A DNA stretch of 11,852 nt, taken from an uncultured Eubacterium sp. (GTDB lineage: Bacteria; Bacillota; Clostridia; Lachnospirales; Lachnospiraceae). The stretch is taken from the NCBI GenBank assembly GCA_947573465.1, contig CANPET010000029.1, positions 1-11,852 of the forward strand, in the 5' to 3' direction. This document shows positions 6,067 through 10,305 of this stretch, one piece after another. Position 1 is the stretch's first letter; the number at the start of each line of letters is the position of its first letter. The position numbers and the translations under genes are program-made. Under the pieces are notes generated by a model. That model was not told the DNA's origin. It saw nothing but the letters and a program-made list of their open reading frames with translations, and made no database searches.

Positions 6067-6114
6067 AAGTAAAACAAAAATTAGAAAATGAAATTAATTT
6101 AGGAGGAATTAACA

Positions 6115-6480
6115 ATGACAACAGCAGAAATCATTGAAGTAATCAAAGGATTAACAGTTTTAGAATTAAACGAATTAGTAACAGCATGTGAAGAAGAATT
6201 TGGCGTATCTGCAGCAGCAGGTGTTGTAGTTGCAGCAGCTGGAGCAGAAGGCGGAGCAGCAGAAGAAAAGACTGAATTTGACGTAGAGTTAACAGAAGTT
6301 GGTGATCAGAAGGTTAAGGTTATCAAAGCTGTTAAGGATGCAACTGGTTTAGGACTTAAGGAAGCTAAGGAAGTAGTTGACGGAGCTCCTAAGGTTGTTA
6401 AAGAAGGAATCTCTAAAGAAGAAGCTGAAGCTCTTAAGAAACAGTTAGAAGAAGTTGGAGCAACAGTTACATTAAAATAG
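6115..6480 (+). CDS. rplL: 50S ribosomal protein L7/L12
   Basis: A 121-residue L7/L12, the multicopy stalk protein that recruits and stimulates translational GTPases. Residues 1-35 form the helical N-terminal dimerisation domain (ELNELVTACEEEFGV). Residues about 32-52 form an Ala/Gly-rich hinge. Residues 53-121 form the globular C-terminal domain with the conserved TGLGLKEAKEVVDGAPK (77-93) and a final GATVTLK. AGGAGG about 8 nt upstream supports the start. It is the last gene of the rplJL unit: a structured 3' region and an intrinsic terminator follow, and rpoB, the usual next gene in many Firmicutes, is absent from the window. Confidence 0.97.
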   Translation: MTTAEIIEVIKGLTVLELNELVTACEEEFGVSAAAGVVVAAAGAEGGAAEEKTEFDVELTEVGDQKVKVIKAVKDATGLGLKEAKEVVDGAPKVVKEGISKEEAEALKKQLEEVGATVTLK

Positions 6481-6525
6481 TCGTTTGATGTAACTTTCCA
6501 CAAGCGTTATATACGCTATAAACGA

Positions 6526-6566
6526 GACAGGCGCTTGTATTTTGCAAGTATGCCTGTCTGTTTTTT
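6526..6566 (+). terminator. Intrinsic terminator after rplL
   Basis: GACAGGC (6526-6532) pairs with GCCTGTC (6552-6558), with inner CTTG/CAAG pairing, then TGTTTTTT. Upstream, TCGTTT (6481-6486) and AAACGA (6520-6525) enclose an inner AGCGT-TATAT-ACGCT hairpin, so the whole 3' end of the message is structured. Confidence 0.9.
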
Positions 6567-6737
6567 ATATAATAGGAAATTTCTCCGAATTTCCTATTAT
6601 ATAAAAACGCTCCGCTAAGGATGCGCAGCTCGCGAAGATGTAGTTATGCTATCGCAACCGCTCGCGCGCGAAGTGTCGCAAGCGACACTTTGTTCTTTTA
6701 TAGAAAAGTTGGAAAGTGAACTTTTTGTTTTCTATAA
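6562..6737. repeat. Second structured repeat region between rplL and the riboswitch
   Basis: This occupies most of the 408-bp gap before the symporter gene. It contains: a perfect 20-bp AT-rich hairpin (arms 6562-6581 and 6588-6607); a GC-rich, highly self-complementary stretch (6608-6670); a perfect hairpin AAGTGTCGC-AA-GCGACACTT (6671-6690); and a third hairpin with arms TTATAGAAAA (6698-6707) and TTTTCTATAA (6728-6737). No coding sequence is seen. Composition is much more GC-rich than the surroundings at 6608-6690. On the minus strand it begins ACAAAGT and has TTGC, TACATCT and TCGCG blocks in the same order as the 2582 element, so it may be a distant, oppositely oriented relative. The AT-rich stretch 6738-6786 has only weak candidates for a promoter. 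Confidence 0.7.
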
Positions 6738-6786
6738 GAATATATTAAAAAAGAATTAGATACTAATAATAAAAAAGATTAAAATT

Positions 6787-6880
6787 ACTGGAGAGGTCTG
6801 ATGACATTTGATGTTTACTCAGGCGCCGAAGGTGTACGGCATATCTTGTGATATGCTAATCTCTCAGGCAAAAGGACAGG
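6787..6880 (+). ncRNA. Glycine riboswitch (single aptamer)
   Basis: Conserved glycine aptamer blocks are present in order: GGAGAG (6790-6795), GCCGAAGG (6825-6832), CTCTCAGGCAAAAGGACAG (6861-6879). A perfect hairpin GCATATC-TTGT-GATATGC (6839-6856) forms one arm. Only one full aptamer is seen. The conserved 3' GGACAG shares its last bases with the ribosome binding site AGGAGG (6878-6883) of the symporter gene. No terminator lies between aptamer and gene, so control of translation initiation is more likely than attenuation. The direction of control (on or off with glycine) cannot be read from the sequence. Confidence 0.93.
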
Positions 6881-6888
6881 AGGATAAA

Positions 6889-8310
6889 ATGAAACAATTT
6901 ACGGCATTTTTAGAACAGGTAGATGCTTTGGTGTGGGGAGTACCTTTGATTGTACTTATATTAGCAGCAGGAATCTACCTTACTTTTCGTTTAAGATTAC
7001 TACAGGTTTTTCATTTACCGAAAGCATTAAAGTTTATGTTTAAAAATGAAGAGGGGGGAGAAGGAGAAGTAACTAGTTTTGGAGCGTTATGTACGGCTCT
7101 TTCTGCAACCATTGGAACAGGAAATATCGTAGGTGTGGCTACAGCGATTGGTGTTTTGGCTGGTGGTCCCGGAGCGTTGTTCTGGATGTGGATTGCAGCG
7201 TTTTTTGGAATGGCAACAAAGTATGCAGAAGGTTTTCTTGCAGTGAAATATAGAAAAATTAGTGCAGATGGACATGTGCTGGGTGGTCCGTTTTATTACA
7301 TAGAGAATGGTATGGGGCATAAATGGAAATGGCTGGCAAAAGTCTTTGCATTTTTTGGAGCATGTGTTGGTTTGTTTGGTATTGGAACGTTTACACAGGT
7401 GAATGGTATTGCATCAGCGGTGCAGTCATTTTTTGATCCGGATAAAGCACATACAGTAAATCTGTTTGGTGCAGATTATTCTATATCTATTGTTATTACA
7501 GCAATTGTGTTGACATTGTGCGTTGGTCTGGTTGTAATTGGTGGTATTAAAAGAATCGCCGGAGTTTCAGAAGTGATAGTTCCGTTTATGGCGGTTTTAT
7601 ATATTGCAGCGGCATTAGTTTTGATTTTTGTAAATATTGATAAAGTTCCAGCGGCTTTTGGAGAAATTTTTAAGGGTGCTTTTGGAATCAAACCAATCGC
7701 AGGTGGTGCGCTTGCTTCTATCGCGATTGCAATGCAGAAAGGTGTGGCACGTGGAATTTTCTCTAACGAGGCAGGACTTGGTTCTGCACCAATTGCTGCT
7801 GCAGCAGCTCAGACAAAGGAACCGGTGCGTCAGGGACTTGTTACAATGACAGGAACATTTATTGATACAATTATCGTATGTACTATGACAGGTCTTTCTA
7901 TTGTGATGATGGGAACATGGGCTGATAAGAGCCTTGAGGGAGTTCAGGTGACTACGGCGGCTTTCCAGAAAGGTCTGTATTTCCTACCGTCTAATGCAGC
8001 AGCGCTGATATTGATGGTTTGTCTTGTGTTCTTTGCTTTTACAACGATTCTGGGCTGGGATTATTATGGAGAGAGATGTTTAGAGTATTTATCAAATGGA
8101 AGTACAACGGCTGTAAAGGTGTACAGATGGTTGTACATTCTGGCAGTATTTATTGGTCCATATATGACAGTGGCAGCAGTTTGGACTATCGCTGATATCT
8201 TTAATGGATTGATGGCAATACCGAATATTATTGCACTGTTTGCATTAAGTGGTGTGATTGTAAAAGATACTAGGGAGTATTTTAAGAGACAAAAAGAAAG
8301 TAATATGTAA
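6889..8310 (+). CDS. Alanine/glycine:cation symporter (AGCS family)
   Basis: A 473-residue integral membrane protein of the AGCS (SAF/DAACS) family, which imports alanine or glycine with sodium or protons. The ATG at 6889 is chosen because AGGAGG lies 5 nt upstream; an in-frame ATG at 6808 lies inside the riboswitch and would translate the aptamer. About 10-11 hydrophobic segments are visible, the first at residues 16-34. Family motifs are ATIGTGNIVGVATAI (73-87), GGPFYYIENGMG (132-143) and the strongly conserved GIFSNEAGLGSAPIAAAAA (289-307). The C-terminus is basic (REYFKRQKESNM). The glycine riboswitch upstream points to glycine as a regulator and probably as a substrate. It is monocistronic, ending at a strong terminator 16 bp after the stop. 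Confidence 0.95.
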   Translation: MKQFTAFLEQVDALVWGVPLIVLILAAGIYLTFRLRLLQVFHLPKALKFMFKNEEGGEGEVTSFGALCTALSATIGTGNIVGVATAIGVLAGGPGALFWMWIAAFFGMATKYAEGFLAVKYRKISADGHVLGGPFYYIENGMGHKWKWLAKVFAFFGACVGLFGIGTFTQVNGIASAVQSFFDPDKAHTVNLFGADYSISIVITAIVLTLCVGLVVIGGIKRIAGVSEVIVPFMAVLYIAAALVLIFVNIDKVPAAFGEIFKGAFGIKPIAGGALASIAIAMQKGVARGIFSNEAGLGSAPIAAAAAQTKEPVRQGLVTMTGTFIDTIIVCTMTGLSIVMMGTWADKSLEGVQVTTAAFQKGLYFLPSNAAALILMVCLVFFAFTTILGWDYYGERCLEYLSNGSTTAVKVYRWLYILAVFIGPYMTVAAVWTIADIFNGLMAIPNIIALFALSGVIVKDTREYFKRQKESNM

Positions 8311-8325
8311 ATAATCAAAAAGAAT

Positions 8326-8395
8326 AAAGAGGGTATCGTTTTAAAGAAAATTTGGGATTATCAAATGTAACTTTAAGACGATATCCTCTTTTTAT
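8326..8395 (+). terminator. Intrinsic terminator after the symporter gene
   Basis: Arms 8326-8346 and 8371-8391 pair over about 21 positions (AAAGAGGGTATCG against CGATATCCTCTTT and onward), followed by TTTTTATTT. The long loop holds a minor ATTTG/CAAAT hairpin. On the minus strand the arm is preceded by AAAGAGGATATCG and followed by TCTTTATTCTTTT, but no minus-strand gene needs it. Confidence 0.92.
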
Positions 8396-8407
8396 TTGTT
8401 AATAAAT

Positions 8408-8437
8408 TTGACAAATAATGCACATAAGGTTTATAAT
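8408..8437 (+). promoter_or_regulatory. Distal promoter (P1) of the toxin-antitoxin operon
   Basis: TTGACA (8408-8413), an 18-bp spacer and TATAAT (8432-8437). Transcription from here, near 8444, would produce about 64 nt of leader carrying the complete ribosome binding site of the toxin gene. Confidence 0.75.
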
Positions 8438-8464
8438 AATGACACATAAAATATGAATAAGGAA

Positions 8465-8493
8465 TTGACAAAAGGGGATAAATCCCATATAAT
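8465..8493 (+). promoter_or_regulatory. Proximal promoter (P2) of the toxin-antitoxin operon with spacer palindrome
   Basis: TTGACA (8465-8470), a 17-bp spacer and TATAAT (8488-8493) form a full consensus sigma-A promoter. The spacer contains the palindrome GGGAT-AA-ATCCC (8475-8486), a likely operator for the antitoxin, by analogy with self-repressed toxin-antitoxin operons. The expected start site, near 8500, falls inside the AGGAGG ribosome binding site (8498-8503) of the toxin gene. Confidence 0.82.
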
Positions 8494-8507
8494 AAAAAGG
8501 AGGATAA

Positions 8508-8870
8508 ATGCAAAATTATAATATCATAATGTATCAAAAAAATAATGGAGAAAAACCTGTTGAAAGATTTTTGCATGGATTAAATGTAAAGACAAAAGCC
8601 AGAGCAATGAGAATGATAAAAATTTTAAAAGATAATGGCACAAGATTAAGAGAACCTTATTCAAAAAGTTTGGGAGATGGAATTTTTGAATTACGAATAC
8701 AACAAGGAAATGACAGAGCGAGGATATTATATTTCTTTATGCATGGGAATAATATTGTATTAACGAATGGTTTTGTGAAAAAGACGCAAAAGACACCGAA
8801 CAAAGAATTAGAGAAAGCGAAAAGATATAGAAAGGTATTTCTTGAGAAGGGAGTAAATTATGAGAGATGA
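8508..8870 (+). CDS. RelE/HigB-like toxin (phage Gp49-like family)
   Basis: A 120-residue basic protein of the HigB/Gp49-like branch of the RelE superfamily, whose members are mostly ribosome-dependent mRNA endonucleases that stop translation. Family features: KPVERFL (17-22 region), LREPYSKSLGDGIFELRI (47-64), RILYFF (72-77) and the C-terminal FVKKTQKTPNKELEKA (89-104). The basic residues R63, R72, K91 and K92 fit the active-site region of the family, though catalysis is not proven here. The start follows AAGGAGG by 4 nt. The gene order is toxin first and antitoxin second, as in higBA, with an 11-bp overlap between the two reading frames, which indicates translational coupling. RelE or ParE-type activity remains an alternative; activity cannot be predicted from sequence. 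Confidence 0.9.
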   Translation: MQNYNIIMYQKNNGEKPVERFLHGLNVKTKARAMRMIKILKDNGTRLREPYSKSLGDGIFELRIQQGNDRARILYFFMHGNNIVLTNGFVKKTQKTPNKELEKAKRYRKVFLEKGVNYER

Positions 8871-9144
8871 TTTTGAAAAAGTGCTAGATAAGTATATGGA
8901 AGATGAAGACTTCAAGAAGGAATGGAATGATTTAGAACCAGAATTTGATACTATACAGGCAATTATTGATGCAAGACATAGATGTAATATGACACAGAAA
9001 CAATTGGCAAAAAAAACAGGAATAGACCAATCGGACATTAGTAAAATTGAAAAAGGAAATGCGAATCCTACATTAAAGATGTTAAAGCGTTTAGCAGAAG
9101 GAATGGATACAATACTAAAATTAGAATTTGTGCCAAAAAAATAA
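8860..9144 (+). CDS. HigA-like XRE antitoxin
   Basis: A 94-residue partner of the preceding toxin. The N-terminal acidic, helical part (residues 1-40; DDFEKVLDKYMEDEDFKKEW) is a candidate for toxin contact. An XRE helix-turn-helix follows at about 35-85, with MTQKQLAKKTGIDQSDISKI (44-63) and ANPTLKMLKRLAEGM (68-82). It ends LKLEFVPKK. The ATG overlaps the last 11 bases of the toxin gene, and GAAGGGAG lies upstream within that gene. Likely roles are to neutralise the toxin and to repress the operon through the palindrome at 8475-8486; the latter is inferred. An intrinsic terminator follows 25 bp after the stop. Confidence 0.92.
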   Translation: MRDDFEKVLDKYMEDEDFKKEWNDLEPEFDTIQAIIDARHRCNMTQKQLAKKTGIDQSDISKIEKGNANPTLKMLKRLAEGMDTILKLEFVPKK

Positions 9145-9169
9145 GTGAAAAATATTAAGATTATTTATA

Positions 9170-9200
9170 CCACTTAGCTATAAAGCTAGGTGGCATTTTT
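9170..9200 (+). terminator. Intrinsic terminator of the toxin-antitoxin operon
   Basis: CCACTTAGCT (9170-9179) pairs with AGCTAGGTGG (9184-9193), 10 bp with one G-U pair and an ATAA loop, followed by CATTTTT. Confidence 0.9.
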
Positions 9201-9296
9201 ATATCTAAAATAGAGATTGCATATGAATAAAAAATAAATGTCTAAATCTTTAAGAATTAGATTAAGTCTGATAAATGCTGTATGGCAAAATCAAAT

Positions 9297-9323
9297 AGAA
9301 TTATACTAAACCTATAAGAATTA
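9297..9323 (+). promoter_or_regulatory. Candidate operator of the XRE repressor gene
   Basis: AGAATTA occurs at 9297-9303 and 9317-9323, exactly 20 bp apart, with a degenerate inverted half-site TAAACCT (9307-9313) in the middle position. This repeats the 10-bp phasing of the array at 9741-9777. A possible -10 box TATACT (9302-9307) lies within the array; its -35 is weak. A further AGAATTA sits at 9253. Autoregulation is inferred. Confidence 0.5.
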
Positions 9324-9343
9324 AAAATGGAGAATAGTATAAT

Positions 9344-9670
9344 ATGGATTTGAAACCTATGGGGAGAAGAATAAAGGCGGCAAGGGAAAACAAAGGTTTG
9401 ACACAAGAACAATTGGCGGAAAAACTAGATTTAAGTGTGCAGCATATTAGTGTGATAGAACGAGGGGTGAAAGCGCCCAGACTTGAAACATTTATTAAAC
9501 TGGCAAATGAATTAGATGTAAACTCTGATTATTTTTTGGAAGATTTACTGAAAGTATCGTCCTTAATATCATCGAATGAATTATATGATGCCATGGATGG
9601 AATATCAGAGGAAGAAAAACAAAGAATTATGCAAGTTGTAAAAGTGCTTGTGGATACTGTGAAAAAATAA
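9344..9670 (+). CDS. XRE-family transcriptional regulator
   Basis: A 108-residue DNA-binding protein. The XRE helix-turn-helix spans about residues 5-64: MGRRIKAARENKGLTQEQLA (6-25), then LDLSVQHISVIERGVKAPRL (28-47), with recognition helix near VQHISVIERG. A short C-terminal helical tail (about 70-108; ISEEEKQRIMQVVKVLVDTV) could mediate oligomerisation. The size and layout resemble SinR-type repressors, but the sequence alone does not show orthology. The start has only a weak GGAG 11 nt upstream; M6 is an alternative but has no better ribosome binding site. It is flanked by terminators on both sides, so it is its own unit. Half-sites upstream of it match those before the next operon, suggesting that it controls itself and the secreted-protein genes. 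Confidence 0.88.
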   Translation: MDLKPMGRRIKAARENKGLTQEQLAEKLDLSVQHISVIERGVKAPRLETFIKLANELDVNSDYFLEDLLKVSSLISSNELYDAMDGISEEEKQRIMQVVKVLVDTVKK

Positions 9671-9675
9671 GATAG

Positions 9676-9728
9676 AAAAACTATGTGAATGGAAATTACC
9701 AGTGAGGATTTCTTCACATAGTTTTTTT
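9676..9728 (+). terminator. Intrinsic terminator after the XRE gene
   Basis: AAAAACTATGTGAA (9676-9689) pairs perfectly with TTCACATAGTTTTT (9713-9726) around a 23-nt loop, ending in a run of seven T. The A run on the left also allows termination from the opposite strand. Confidence 0.92.
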
Positions 9729-9740
9729 GTCAACTTTAAA

Positions 9741-9777
9741 TAATTCTTGCAGAACTATAGTAATTCTGATAGAATTA
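9741..9777 (+). promoter_or_regulatory. Promoter covered by two phased palindromic operators
   Basis: TAATTCT-TGC-AGAACTA (9741-9757) and TAATTCT-GAT-AGAATTA (9761-9777) are 7-3-7 palindromes separated by 3 bp, so that four half-sites recur every 10 bp on one face of the helix. The second palindrome is perfect; the first has one mismatched pair. A promoter, TTGCAG (9747-9752), 17 bp, TAGAAT (9770-9775), is embedded in the array, so bound protein would exclude RNA polymerase. The likely binder is the XRE protein encoded just upstream. Confidence 0.72.
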
Positions 9778-9816
9778 TATGAAGCATAATGGATAATATT
9801 AAAATGAGGAGGCTAT

Positions 9817-10251
9817 ATGAAAAGAAAATCGGTGGAACTTATAATAGTTATTGCAATAGTGATAATAAGTAGCATAGGACTGAACGATCAGTCTGTATAT
9901 GCAAAAAGTAGTAGTCAATGGTATTCCACCACTTTTAATGGTGGAAGTAAAAATGATCCTTGGGGAAAAGGGGTTATATATAATGGAAAAATTTCAAAAA
10001 ACAAATTGATTATTAATGGAAGCGTTAGCAAAGAAAAAAACAATGAAAGCTGCCATAAGATGAAAAGCAAAAAAAGGACATATAAATTGTCTAAAAAATG
10101 TAAATATTATGGGCGTGTAGGTGACAATAAATTATATATGTCAAGAAAAGATGCGGCAAGGCAGTTTAAGGATACTTTAAAAATACCGGCAATGGGATTT
10201 CGGTATAAAATTAAAAAGAAAAAAGTTGTGGAAATAGAGTTTACCTCTTAG
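9817..10251 (+). CDS. Small lysine-rich secreted protein of unknown function
   Basis: A 144-residue protein that I do not recognise. Residues 1-29 form a Sec signal peptide: MKRK, a hydrophobic core (VELIIVIAIVIISSIGL) and a likely cleavage site after VYA. The mature part is about 115 residues, strongly basic (many Lys) and mostly beta-like in pattern, with W35 and W49 near the N-terminus and two cysteines, C79 and C95, that could form a disulfide outside the cell. Lysine clusters occur at KMKSKKRTYK (81-90) and KIKKKK (131-136). It could bind anionic wall polymers, but this is only inference. GAGGAGG (9806-9812) lies 4 nt before the ATG. The gene follows the operator-covered promoter and precedes the CHAP protein by 54 bp with no terminator between, so the two are probably cotranscribed. 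Confidence 0.8.
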   Translation: MKRKSVELIIVIAIVIISSIGLNDQSVYAKSSSQWYSTTFNGGSKNDPWGKGVIYNGKISKNKLIINGSVSKEKNNESCHKMKSKKRTYKLSKKCKYYGRVGDNKLYMSRKDAARQFKDTLKIPAMGFRYKIKKKKVVEIEFTS

Positions 10252-10305
10252 GTTACAAGTCGATAATGATTGTTCATGATGGAGCAACGAGAGGCAGGAG
10301 GTTAT

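Noticed and set aside
6808..6888. Upstream in-frame start for the symporter
   Set aside because: These codons fall within the glycine aptamer, and the ATG at 6889 has the ribosome binding site and gives the normal N-terminus.
7087..7320. Minus-strand open frames across the symporter and other genes
   Set aside because: They overlap well-supported + strand genes, lack ribosome binding sites and show shadow-frame composition.
9338..9343. TATAAT directly before the XRE start codon as a -10 box
   Set aside because: Transcription would begin after the ATG and there is no matching -35 box; it is probably chance in AT-rich DNA.
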